A stretch of 64,000 nucleotides of DNA from positions 58,011,899 through 58,075,898 of the forward strand of contig CP136067.1 of NCBI GenBank assembly GCA_032622095.1. Reading direction: 5' to 3'. Below the pieces are notes generated by a model. That model saw only the letters and a program-made list of their open reading frames with translations. It did no database searches and was not told the origin of the DNA. Shown in pieces: positions 46,701-56,289 of this stretch. Each line of letters starts with the position of its first letter. The stretch's first letter is position 1. This DNA is from Siphonodentalium dalli. Lineage: Eukaryota; Mollusca; Scaphopoda; Gadilida; Siphonodentaliidae. The translations under genes were made by a program, and so were the position numbers.

Positions 46701-46848
46701 CGTTGACGTCGCTTGGAAGACATAGTTTCTTGCTGACTCCATAGTATGCCTGGTTGAATGCAGCAGACTCTTCATACTCTGCTGAAGCTGGTTGATCAAC
46801 AGCTCTCTTCATATTACTGGCAACAGCGGTGTCGTATGGCTGTTCCAT
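34053..46848 (-). CDS. SMUG1: Single-strand-selective monofunctional uracil-DNA glycosylase (SMUG1), long form
   Basis: Base-excision repair enzyme that removes uracil and, in known homologues, 5-hydroxymethyluracil from DNA in the nucleus. Three coding exons (46848-45058, 36184-36065, 34769-34053), all in phase 0, encode 875 residues; human SMUG1 has 270. Core, about residues 526-772: GMNPGPFG with catalytic Asn587, VPFGEV with the uracil-stacking Phe600, FVYNMCP with Asn665, SGRNITP, and [13 protein letters not shown] with His743. All match the positions of the human active-site residues. Residues 1-525 lack a recognisable fold and are Ser-rich. Residues 346-445 contain 20 Gln and 14 Tyr. 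A basic patch [13 protein letters not shown] (480-492) is probably an NLS. Seven hydrophobic-Lys-x-Glu motifs start at 260, 312, 453, 780, 788, 857 and 861. The start Met is supported by an in-frame TGA 12 bases upstream. The identification is secure. The role of the extensions is inference. Confidence 0.95.
35465..35795. repeat. Family E palindromic repeat, long form (copy 2)
   Basis: Collinear with 10775-11120: 'gtgtttacagagca', 'tttttaaactgtcctgtat', 'gtgctggacatttacagaat', 'tatgaacagtgggctagcat'. It lies within the last SMUG1 intron. Confidence 0.65.
35840..35950. repeat. Family E short palindrome, degraded
   Basis: 'agaaagaggtccccagaggg' and the return 'aactcattctgcaaatgacc' flank a deleted centre. 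It is adjacent to the long-form copy. Confidence 0.5.
36065..36184 (-). CDS. SMUG1: SMUG1 coding exon 2
   Basis: 120 bases, 40 residues (598-637), starting [13 protein letters not shown] and ending GLQCGRSE. The acceptor is TTTGCAG and the donor GTGAGT. This small exon completes the GMNPGPFG...VPFGEV active-site loop. It would be missed by a scan for long open frames. It was found by following the splice phases and the known order of SMUG1 motifs. Confidence 0.93.
36720..37462 (+). repeat. Family K tandem repeat (173-bp unit) with terminal hairpin
   Basis: Units repeat every 173 bp ('gggccataactctggtgaaa', 'catgtagctgttcccccatg', 'cagcggttgctgaac'). Two or three units are close copies (about 36914-37410) and one is diverged. 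The array ends in 'ggacggagacgtcgac', TATACCCGCC, a loop and GGGGGTATAATAA, a terminal hairpin shared with 30565-30632 and 5660-5975. Tandem core plus 3' hairpin is again the HINE/pearl plan. The array is in the large SMUG1 intron. Open frames across it repeat themselves and are not genes. Confidence 0.75.
37463..38129. other. SMUG1 intron sequence, nothing recognised
   Basis: AT-rich intron segment between the family K array and the family C element. No coding or repeat signal was identified. I did not try to date or classify it. Confidence 0.5.
38134..38525. mobile_element. Family C MITE (copy 2, opposite orientation)
   Basis: CCCTTTACCCAACA ends with TTAA on both sides (38130-38133, 38526-38529). 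It is nearly identical to 14781-15173 when inverted, including both hairpins and the 'ccggccaaaaccggcc' subterminal motif. High identity suggests recent activity of this family. Confidence 0.87.
38568..38743. mobile_element. Family D MITE (copy 3, deleted)
   Basis: The right end is 'gctccagtcatgaatggg' followed by TTAA (38744-38747). The left end is 'cctttcataaccaggag' after TTAT. One hairpin cassette is missing. It lies 40 bases from the family C copy. Confidence 0.7.
38956..42544. mobile_element. 3.6 kb element with 32-bp terminal inverted repeats
   Basis: The left end ACATATCGTCGCTTCGGTAT continuing CAAAAGGTCGTA is repeated inverted at 42513-42544. The ends match almost perfectly over about 32 bp. 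No target duplication is clear and no transposase is recognisable. The open frames at 41461-41865 and 42257-42604 show no family motif. It holds a GC-rich 22-bp minisatellite. It lies in the large SMUG1 intron. Confidence 0.6.
40025..40207. repeat. GC-rich 22-bp minisatellite
   Basis: Eight full units of GCCGTTCGGCCGCGGTGTAC plus TT, with a ninth partial unit, nearly identical in sequence and strikingly GC- and CpG-rich in an AT-rich setting. Since 22 is not a multiple of 3 and the unit lacks stops, several frames on both strands stay open; these are not genes. Each unit contains the palindrome CCGCGG. Confidence 0.9.
42721..44445 (+). mobile_element. Pearl/HINE-like element, copy 3
   Basis: It starts 'agctccgtccgtgtgtgcgt' (the subterminal motif partly deleted, GT microsatellite decayed). 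It carries core units spaced 155-164 bp and ends with 'ccaagttgagctacagtgtc', the AGTGTCATTGACACT hairpin and TTCATT. It is intronic to SMUG1 and in the opposite direction to the gene. Confidence 0.78.
44446..45057 (-). other. SMUG1 intron, 5' part
   Basis: AT-rich intron sequence between the donor site of the first coding exon and the pearl-like element. No feature other than the GTGAGT donor is recognised. Confidence 0.6.
45058..46848 (-). CDS. SMUG1: SMUG1 coding exon 1 (N-terminal extension and GMNPGPFG)
   Basis: 597 codons in one uninterrupted exon hold both the disordered extension and the first part of the glycosylase fold. A later fusion artefact between two gene models is therefore unlikely. 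The exon ends after AATGGG at a consensus donor GTGAGT (45057-45052). The frame continues into the intron for 12 codons before a stop, and those codons are not coding. Confidence 0.93.
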
Positions 46849-46899
46849 GTTTGGTTTGTGTCAACCCATCATCATAAACAATAACAGTGTGCCAATCAC
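46849..46899 (-). promoter_or_regulatory. SMUG1 5' UTR segment with a five-codon uORF
   Basis: A splice acceptor TATTTGCAG ends at 46900, so at least one non-coding exon lies further upstream and is not located. Between the acceptor and the start codon is ATGATGATGGGTTGA (46875-46861). It is a minimal upstream frame, in the same frame as SMUG1 and ending 12 bases before its start codon. Such a uORF could dampen translation; that is inference. Confidence 0.6.
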
Positions 46900-46905
46900 C
46901 TGCAA

Positions 46906-47940
46906 ATACACAAACATGATATTATTAAATGAAGAACTTAATAAAGTTATGTGGTGCTTACAAATTCATTGGCTTAACCCTTTGAACCCTGGAATATATA
47001 TGTAAAACGCCTGATTCCCTTAGTCAGTCTCACAACTGGGCTCTTTAGGGGATATCCAACCACTTTCTGTTTGATACTGATTCTAGAGTACTTTTTAATG
47101 AGGAATTCAGTGGTGCTGACCAATTTTTTATGAAATGGGCTCAAATTCCATTTTTAAGGGCCTGAACCCCAACTTTGGGATTCAGTCCTTTTTTAATGAA
47201 ACTTGAGTCCCTAATTAGAACTCTCTTGACATATATACATCAATGCCACATACAGGTATCATTTTAAATATTTTCTATAGCACTATAGGACAGGATTGAC
47301 CTTCAAGGAGCTCGTAACACTTAAAAACTAAAACAGCTGACTTCAAAATTAGCAAAAATTTAGCAAAGTCAAACATAATTAAAATAGTGCAACATATAGA
47401 ATTTGTTTCATCTTTAAAGGATCAGCACCATTGTACTTCCACTCGTGAGTGCTCAACAATGTTTTGGATGGAATACATTCATCGTAGAATGAAATACAGA
47501 CATACATGTGTATTCACAATAACCAAGATACTGATGAAATCATAAATTTTAGGGTATTTGATTTATAGTATAAATTTTATTCTAATGCAAAACTGTCCCA
47601 AAAAAGGTTACCTAGTGATATAATTTGAATAAACACATGTAATTATGAGTAGTTCATCCTTTGTTATATAGATTTCACTGCCTTTGATATGAGATGGCTG
47701 CCAAAATAGCTATAAATGGGATGATATATATCACATTATATATCACACTATTTTGGAACAAATAATTGCTAGACTGACAGGATCTCCTAAATTTAAATCC
47801 TGTTTTTGTATGTGCTTTTTATGAAGATGAAATGTAGTTGCAGAAATCTTAAAATATATTGTCCTCTTCAAAACTACTAAAATTACTGTCTATCGGTTAT
47901 TGGTGTATATCCAATGCTACAAACTGAAAATGATCCTTCC
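46906..47940. other. No coding sequence recognised upstream of SMUG1
   Basis: Probably the first SMUG1 intron, because an acceptor ends at 46900. No upstream exon or promoter could be placed. A TTAA-CCCTTTGAACCCTGG motif near 46977 looks like one end of another MITE, but no matching end was found. Confidence 0.45.
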
Positions 47941-47946
47941 TCAGGT

Positions 47947-48164
47947 TGTTTTATCAGGCAGCTCTATTATAAATGGATATTCCATCAAAAAATTTGAAAA
48001 CTTATGGTGACAGAGAAATTAGTTTCTATGCTCCAAATGTTTGGAACTCACTGAGACACGACACAAGATTTTCAAACTCTCAGACCGAATTTAAATCTGT
48101 GTTCAAGAGTGAATTATTCTGTGCTCACAATTGGGAAGTTATCTCATTTTTATTTATGTGTTAA
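47947..48164 (+). pseudogene. LINE reverse transcriptase C-terminal tail fragment
   Basis: The frame from 47973 reads KTYGDREISFYAPNVWNSL and continues with an FKSVFKSELF-like segment, stopping at 48164. The series 'K-x-Y-G-D-R-x-F-x-x-x-A-P-x-x-W-N-S-L ... F-K-x-x-L-K-x-x-L-F' is the familiar last segment of non-LTR retrotransposon polymerases (Jockey/CR1/RTE-like). Only this 3' end remains, as expected from 5' truncation. No recognisable polymerase core lies upstream. Confidence 0.7.
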
Positions 48165-48253
48165 TCTTATGTCATCAGCTCTTGTGTATAGGTCTATGAT
48201 GTGTGAATAGATGTATATATGTATCACATGTGATAGAGGGCAGGGTACTAGTA

Positions 48254-49816
48254 TAGGGCCCTGCGAATCAGAAATTTGGCAAATATAATCAAATCTCCTG
48301 TTTCGAATATGAAGCAAAGAACCAAGACAGTTCACAGACAAACATTTTGTGACAGACACGTTCTCATCTTTATTTTTCAATGAAAATCAAAACTATATGT
48401 ACATCAATTAGTATAACATGTGACATATACATGTACACCCTGACCTTGACGACTATAAAATGAATAAATACTACTGAAGAAACACTACTGGTCTACTATG
48501 GTAGTGTATATATAAATAATGTTGTTTATTAATTCGATAGTCACCCATGACTATGACTGTATTATAAGGATTGCAGGACTGATGTGTGCTGTATCATAAA
48601 CAAAGGCATGTACATGTATATGATGCACATGACCCGCCGCATCAGTACCCGGGTGGCTTCTTGTAATAAGGCTTTCCGTTTGACAGGAGGTACAGGTAAC
48701 TCAGTATAATCATCATGTGTGTTTTATCCCTGAATTTAATAAAAGATAGTATTACCCGGCTTTCTTGTCAAACAGAATGCATTTATGTGATAACATGTTA
48801 ATATAGGTTGATCGTTAATATACTAACAGTGTGGTGACATTAAAATGTATTAATATGCAACTAGGGCCAAAACAAAATATTCTTGTGTTTCTGGTGACAT
48901 GCAAGAGAAAAATAGGGGTGGGCGGGTGCTTTTTCATTTTATTTAATTTTTTCATTTTATTTTCAACTTTGCTCAAAATAAATATGAATACCCCAAGACT
49001 GCTTCTCCTTGTTTTAATGTAGTATAAAATAATAAAACAAAGTACATAATATTAGAATATAGTGTAATTTATTGTTTTATTGAATAAACATGAAAACATA
49101 AACTTGTTTGATTCGGCTGTGACCTAATTGAAGTGTGGTAGAATTTCCGGTTTAACAGTACACACAATGTGTCTGTTTTACAAGGAAATGAATCGGTTTA
49201 CATGGAAAATAAAATTGAAAGCGTACTAATTTTGCAAAAATCAATAAAATGAAAACAGTCAGGGGCACCGGAATAGGGGCGGGCGGGTCACCAGAAACAC
49301 AGGTCTTTTTTATTTTGGCCTAGTATAATTATGATGCAAAACACACTTGGCAAGTTAACATATGTTTGTATGAATACACGTTCATCGATTAGAAAAAACT
49401 AAAGCGAACACTATTAACTACCGGTATATACAATTATATAGACCGTAGATGTCTTGACAATTGACCTGTATATATTATATTCACTGATATACTATATTTT
49501 ACCCCAACATTGTCCAAGAACCACCAGTGTTAAAATGTATTTACATCCGCGAAAGGGTGACAGACTGCGATTGGACATAATTGCGTAACTAGACTATAGT
49601 GTAAACTCTAAATTACCTCATACGCGAGACCCCCCAGATGGGCAAACATGGTACAGGTACAATGCGGCAATTGCGCAATAAATTGAGCTCCATAGATACA
49701 AACAAACAAAATTTCCCCATAAACTGGAACAAATAGGCAGATTCAAAAATATACGAACTGGAGAGCCAATTCGATATCGATCCCGAATCTGAATGCCGAA
49801 TCTTCACAGGGCCCTA
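48254..49816. mobile_element. hAT-like element with TAGGGCCCTG ends
   Basis: Both ends read TAGGGCCCTG. The flanking 8 bp are TACTAGTA on the left and TACTAATA on the right, seven of eight matching. The 1563-bp interior has no transposase. The sequence GCAGGGCCC recurs near 56273 next to 'gattcgattcgaga' blocks, probably a solo end of a relative. A second inverted-repeat segment is nested at 48862-49322. Confidence 0.65.
48862..49322. mobile_element. Nested inverted-repeat segment with TAGGSCCAAAA ends
   Basis: The left is TAGGGCCAAAACAAAATATT then 'tgtttctggtgac'. The right, inverted, is TAGGCCAAAATAAAAAAGAC then 'tgtgtttctggtgac', with 'ggggcgggcgggt'-like runs on the inner side. The centre is AT-rich. 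No clear target duplication, so it may be a segment of the surrounding element rather than a separate one. Confidence 0.5.
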
Positions 49817-50514
49817 TACTAATAGAAATGTAAGCACTCTGTGCCTCACATCCTTAGACACGGTTTATCTTAGACAGTTAAATTGTCGTGAAGATCAAAG
49901 CATCCGACGACCCAGTTTTGCGCTTTGATTTACCGGTAACAAACATTGCAATTGTACCAAATTGATACACTGTGTTACATGTATCATCATTTTTCTCCAA
50001 TACGCATTGTCATAACATGTCTCAAACAGTTCACTTTGACTAAGGCGTGTTAACCCGGGGGATCCCAGCGTTTTGTTACATGTATTTCCGCATTGGTTGC
50101 ACCGCAGAAACAACACAAGTCTACGCATCCAAGTTTGGTGCTGTAGTATGCAATTTAGATAGTATTTTGACATGTCATGTTTAGTTTGATGACAATCTTT
50201 TTGCATAACGGATGGTCGGGTTGACACACAGTAATTTACTTGGACAGTAAGTATACAAGCAGTACTCATTGTCTGTCGGACATCCCTGTCATAATAAAAA
50301 TCACTCGTGTCATAGCATTATTGCAAGAAATGCACTTGGTGTAAACCATGCACGATCGGCAGGCATTGCATATCGGCGCTTTCCGTTATTTATTCCATCC
50401 CGTATGCCAACATGGGATTTGATGTTTGCCGATAGTAGATGATATTTTACGTATGTATGAGTAAAGGTTCGACCAATATCGGGTCATATTATGCTGAAAC
50501 ATGTTATAAGGCTA

Positions 50515-50596
50515 CTACGAGATAACTCGTAGTCGGCAACTGGGACAGAATTTATTAGTGTTTCATCCCTGGTGCCAGCTACGAGTTATCTCGTAG
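50515..50596. repeat. Paired 18-bp palindromes, left arm
   Basis: CTACGAGATAACTCGTAG at 50515-50532 and CTACGAGTTATCTCGTAG at 50579-50596. The same type occurs at 55661-55678 and 55724-55741, and twice more in tandem at 56082-56117. Conservation of the palindromes while the surrounding sequence has diverged suggests a binding site or hairpin function for the element. Confidence 0.7.
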
Positions 50597-51214
50597 GTAA
50601 ATACAATTACGTTGTCAGTGTCTTAGATGACGAAGAGTGCTATACATGCACAAGTATATCGTATGTAAGACATGGTAAATGAATTTATATATGATAATTG
50701 GTCATCAACGTGGTCGTAACTGTTACGTCAATGCAACTCGGTCGTTGCGTTGATAACGCGTTGGTGATACGTTACGACCGCGTTGAAAATCAACGGACCG
50801 TGTTGAAGTTCAACGCAGACTGCGTTGAAGTTTAACGCAGACCGCGTTTATGTTAAACATGTTGCGTTATAAGGATAAACGCGTTGCGTTATAAGGATCA
50901 ACGCACACACGTTGAAGATTACAATCACAGCCCCGAAAAGTAAACAGACGATGAGTCGAGTTATTTGGTTTTATACTATTCAATTTTTGTTTTATTTACG
51001 ATCACCTATGACTAATTTAGTGTCATTTCACCGGCCACTCACCGAAAATCACATATCTACGCATTCGTTCCAAATAAGGCAATTTATTTGCAGCTTTTGA
51101 CTCGTGTTAGACTTTTTTGGTGATATATACAGGTACAATTTGCATATATCAGTGTATCGCACGGAGAGGTCGTGTGGTTAAGTTTCCCAATATATGGAGT
51201 AAAATACTACGCAC

Positions 51215-52306
51215 TAGAGATGGGCGGTTTTGATTTTTTACGTTCGGTTTCGGTTTTGGTTTTTCTGGGAGAAAAAACCTCGGTTTCGGTTCGTTTTTTT
51301 TAATTTTTACTAGATAGTGAAATTATACTGAAATACATACAATTTGAGTATATACTTTCAAAGTAACCGTAATTAGAGTCAATAATGTCCCAATAACGTT
51401 GAATATTTGAGGAAGGAAATGCGATCACAGGTAAACAACGGGACAAAATGCCGACGCAAACTGAATCCAACACGATAAGATGATACAATTCGGTATTTAA
51501 AAAAATAAACACCCCCATCTTCACTATTTATCCCATTCTGACATGTTTAAAACATATTTATCATATTATATGCATTGGCATCTGAGAATTCAACCGCAAA
51601 CAGCAGCAAATTCACAACCAGTGGGCGTCCTTGACCTCATATATGACTGTAACAATTCTTGACATGTGCATGATTGACCCACATTCAATGACTGCGGTGT
51701 GATCGCTTTGATGTCTGTGATGTTGCGACATAGTTTACAAGCTGCACATGGCTGCAAACTTCTACCAGATTACGTCACATCGGAATGTCCAGACAATCAA
51801 AGTGTTCATACCATTTACTTGGTTTTAGTTTTTGGTTGGCGATTATCGCCTTTTTGGACTTGTGTTCGGCATTCATATACATGTAGTTAGCCGGACTCTG
51901 GCTTAAGCGACGTTTTTATGACATATTAAGCAGCGACATTTTTTTGGAGTCGTCTCCATGAGTTAGACGCGTAAAATAACTCCAAACAGGGCTTTTTGTT
52001 GAACCCTGTTCGTTATTTTGTTCGGCCATGTTTTGAAAAAGAACAAAAACAGTCGCCTACGATATTATAACAACACATATCTGAGACGAAATGGACACAT
52101 TCCGATATAATATTGATCAGAGAGGCCGATAATTTGATAACAATATCAACTAATAAGTACCTGGGGAGGTATAATAAGTCGATTTAAGTGAAAAATAAAC
52201 ATATAAAAAAAAACGTGTCGGCTTGAGCAGAATCGCGTCGGTCGGTTTTCGGTTTATTGTTAAAAACCGAAACCGAGTTGTTTTCTCGGTTAACCGCCCA
52301 TCACTA
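51215..52306. mobile_element. Non-autonomous hAT element with perfect 8-bp duplication
   Basis: Terminal inverted repeats TAGAGATGGGCGGTT and TAGTGATGGGCGGTT, flanked on both sides by CTACGCAC (51207-51214 and 52307-52314). TAGRGATG-type ends and 8-bp duplications match Ac/hAT transposons. The 1092 bp contain no recognisable transposase or BED finger. Confidence 0.88.
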
Positions 52307-52441
52307 CTACGCACGAATATATTGCCATAAATGTCAGCTACAGAACTGCTGGAGAGTGAATAAATGTACATGTCATTGCAAACGGAATGAAGAATATATC
52401 TAATAGGCTTATTAGCAGTAAATAAACCACAACTAACTAAC

Positions 52442-52472
52442 ATTCTGGTTTCGTAGTAAACGAAACCAGAAT
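52442..52472. repeat. Short perfect hairpin
   Basis: ATTCTGGTTTCGT, a 5-base loop AGTAA, then ACGAAACCAGAAT. No T-run follows and no gene is near. It is probably a transposon end or remnant. Confidence 0.6.
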
Positions 52473-52814
52473 AACTTCGTCAACTATAACAGATTTAAAA
52501 TGCACAGTATAAGCATGATGTCTGTCGTTTCTCTGCAGCAATATGTCATTCTCCGTTCAGGATGTGAAGCTGACCAATTACATGCAGAAGATAAATTTTC
52601 AAATATGGGTGGAATTACACAAACATTATCTGGTGGTGGTGAGTGTGTTTTTTTTTAGCCGGACATATATATATTTTGTCCGGCATCGGCGTTTGAAATC
52701 AAATGGGTAAGCCATTATGTGTTGAATTGTTGATATTTTACGATGTACTTGTCAGCAGAAATGATAACGAATTTCAGAGAATACTGTAAATAAATGTGCA
52801 AAAGATAAAATGCA

Positions 52815-52899
52815 TAGGGGTCTGGGAACTTTTATTTTATTATATTAATTTTTAAATTAATGTCATAAAATGATAAACAAAATTTTTCCCGGACCCCTG
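52815..52899. mobile_element. 85-bp hAT-like mini-element
   Basis: Ends TAGGGGTCTGGGAA and, inverted, CAGGGGTCCGGGAA, with an AT-rich middle. The 8 bp on each side do not match, so the assignment rests on the ends only. Confidence 0.45.
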
Positions 52900-55800
52900 T
52901 GTGTAAAATATATCATTGCACGTTTATCTTGATGTGGTTATTATACACAATGTGTGCCGTTTATTTCCTACCGTAACTATCGTACCATGAACTAAAGGTT
53001 TCTATAATTGACATATATGAGGTTTTGATGACCATACATCGGCTTTCAAGAGAATACATTTAACTCATTTGTTGTCAGTTTTGCAAAAAATCCAATTATC
53101 GCTTCTAATAAAGAGCGTCCATACTTCCACCGAAACGTGGTATGTAATAAAGAGCGTTTAAATTATGATAGTTTGTACTCGTTTTCAATGTAAAACCATA
53201 AACGTATGTAAATATAGATCGATGGTAAAACGGTGGACACTTTTGTGTGTTTTCGCGATGTCTGTGACATAATACTTGATGGTGACTATATTAAAGTTTT
53301 CTGTTGACCCAGAATGCTAGAAAGATACAATTTTGTCTAATATGATATCAACTGCGTGGGACCGCGCTTGGGTGTTCAAATGTATATGTTTTTTTCTTCA
53401 AATATTTGATGAAGACAAATAAATAATTGAATTGCAGTGATTTAATTCTGGAAAGAAAAACAGAATTTAACTGAATTATTAAACTTATATATACTACGGT
53501 AAAAAGAAAGTTAATATTTATCATATGCTTGTCTATACAATAGCGGACAATTACTGAAACGTACATGTAGATCTCTTCGAAGCTACATGTACATTGAATA
53601 CGATTTCATTATTTCATCATCATGGAAATAACACGACCTCATTGTGACGCATGCTGTACACTAGCCAATCAAAACCGACGAATTTATGACAGCAGGTGTT
53701 CAATCGAGTATTATGTTTCGACTTACCGAAGACACGCCCCTGTTGCATTTGAGTTCATTGACACCGATGTCATTCATTCGCGGCAGGCTTTTGATCCGTG
53801 GTATGCATGTGTCGATTACCCATGTGCGCAGGCCTCAGCTTACAAGGCAACTCGAGCGAGATTGTTGCCTTACTGTCGCTGACTTCGCCCTATTGTCGCT
53901 CTAAGGCGAAATCAAAGTCGCCTTCAATTTTAGGGGGATTTTTTCTTATTTTTTTTTCTAGTTTTTTTCCCAGACATGTCCGTATATAGATGAATTGTGG
54001 CGGCCATCCCAAAAAGAAACAGATGATTCAGAGACAAAGACCCAAGTGTTTAAAATAAAAAATAAAATATGACCTATTGTTTTGTGTTGTTATTCAATCG
54101 CCTTTGTTCGCTTTGCGGTAATGAATGTTAATCACTAATGTTTTGACACGCTGAAAACACGATATGTTCGCATCTGTGTTCTTAGTGACCATCGTGAGTG
54201 TCACAAATAAATGTTTTAATTAACTTAAAAGACCGCCGTCCCGCTTTTCAGATATAAAAACAATTACGCAATTATCAGAGTATGTTCGGAAGTTCGTTTC
54301 GGTAACGTGTCGTACTTTTTGAAGAGACCGCGTCCCACTTAAGTAAATAAATGTCAAGTTTATTGCTTTAATCGGATTATACCAGTGATGTTGGCATTAA
54401 TTAAGGGAGGCCATTAATTAATAAAAGCTTTAGCAACTCCTTTGTTAGTTAGTCCTTATTGTTTATTTTAGCGGACACCCACATTATAGCCGTGATCAAA
54501 TTAAACTTAAAAAGTTACATGCATCATCTGATCTAGTCCGCAAATCTGACGTTAATTATCAGCGCATGGCTGAATGTTTGATTAGTTGGGTCCACCAACT
54601 ACATCTGATCATGATTCAGACTGTTAAATGTATAATAACAATTAATTACGCTAATTTCAGATAAAGTCAAATTTTTTTAGTTTTATTTCTTATTTTAACT
54701 TTTTTTTTTTTTTATTGATGTTATAAAATAAAGCGATATTTGAAAATTGTCAATTTTTGGTAGTCTCCCCACTTCTCCCTGAAGTCTCCCTAAATTTCCT
54801 GAAGTCTCCCTAAATTTCCTGGAGGGAGACTTCAAGTCTCCCTGTTCTGAACCCCTAGGCTGAGGCCTGCAAGTGCGTGTACATGTACATGTGTGTTTTA
54901 GCGTACCCTCACGAAGATTTCAAATGACATCGGACCCTTGGCGTACAGGTTATCGACCTTTATTACTAGTAGGAGGTGACGCTGAATATTAAATATTCAA
55001 AGAATAGACGTACATGTACATTGCGACGTGAACTCAAAGTTTTTTGTTTGTTAGAAAATGTCAATTGCATCTCTATTAATTCATGCAGCGCGATCAATGT
55101 GATCTGCATTTATTTATTAGTTTTTTTTCTGGAAAAATTCTAAATGTAAATGTAAAACATTATCACCAATAAATCATGCATTACCCAAGCCAAAAACATT
55201 GTATTATATTGGCAACGTTCCATCTCGATTGATTACAACCTTTCGTTCCGTGTCCTATCAGAAAATTGTATAAAACTAAAATTGGTGGCCGTCGTTCATT
55301 TTCTCTCTTCAATTGAAAATCTTTTAATAAAATGAGCTATTAATGTCTCAAAGTTAGAATTCACTGTGGTGAATATTCTTGTTTACAATGTTATTCAATA
55401 ATTATTATTACAGTTGATAAGCTATTCTCTCGAGTTTTTTGCGTTGACGGTTATCTCGACCGTGTTTGTTGCGTTGACGGTCATGCCGACCGCGTTATGT
55501 TGTGTTGACCTCGAGAAAAAATCACGACCACATTGGAGTAACGTTACAACCGCGTTGGAGTTTTTACAATCAACGCGGTCGTAACGCGGTCGGGAGGGAC
55601 ACTTCTTTTGAGAAGGTGTGTATGTCGAATAAGACGTCAAAAAACATAGTATGTATTTACCTACGAGATAACTCGTAGCTGACACCAGCGATGACCACTG
55701 GTGAGTTTCATCCCAGGTGCCGACTACGAGTTACCTCGTAGGAGCTTTATAACACGTTTCATCTTTCATTTGACCCGGATTTGATAGACAAAAATTGTAT

Positions 55801-56081
55801 AAAGCACGATAATTCCTTTATATATACACAATGTGTCCGGGAATGGTCTAGTTGCACATGTATATCATGGTTCAGAGACGTACAGAAGAGGTCCTGTTGA
55901 ATTGGAGTATCCTACCAAGATTTCTATCTGGACCCCACCCCTTGTTCGGGCTGTGGGAATCGTATCTCAAGCCATCGTAATTATACATATAAAATCGATC
56001 AATGTGATAGTTGGGCATGTATTGTCGCATACACCAACATTGCTTGCGGTTTGTGTTATTATTTATGTGGTATGAACATTA

Positions 56082-56117
56082 CTACGAGTTAACTCGTAAC
56101 TACGAGTTAACTCGTAG
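56082..56117. repeat. Tandem pair of CTACGAG palindromes
   Basis: Two abutting 18-bp units of CTACGAGTTAACTCGTAA/G type, outside the foldback-like element's right arm. Further along, at about 56150-56280, are 'gggtaggtcggaataaaa' and 'gattcgattcgaga' blocks that look like ends of other mobile elements. Confidence 0.6.
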
Positions 56118-56289
56118 TAGCAGTGAACCTGTTAAGGCCGGTCATACGCCAAAAAAATAGGGTAGGTCGGAATAAAACCTTTTTTTTTCTCCTTGATGCA
56201 ATGATTCGATTCGAGATGATTCGGAATCATTTGGCTGATTCGATTCGAGATTCGAAATGAAAATGAATTCGCAGGGCCCAATTTTTGTA

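Larger units (their letters stand above)
50465..55790. mobile_element. Foldback-like element with 0.4-kb inverted repeats and CTACGAG palindromes
   Basis: The left arm (about 50465-50930) and right arm (about 55430-55790) are diverged inverted copies. Each has two 18-bp palindromes of the form CTACGAGNTANCTCGTAG, 'catccc(t/a)ggtgcc' between them, and then a run of CGTTG-rich words ('accgcgttga', 'caacgcggtcg'). Inside is 4.5 kb without recognisable coding sequence, holding the hAT element at 51215-52306. Complex, repeat-rich long arms recall Foldback/MULE foldback elements. Superfamily unassigned. Confidence 0.55.

Noticed and set aside
53622-53989. Overlapping open frames of 63-86 codons
   Set aside because: Three frames overlap on one strand with no motif. 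The higher GC content alone explains the lack of stops.
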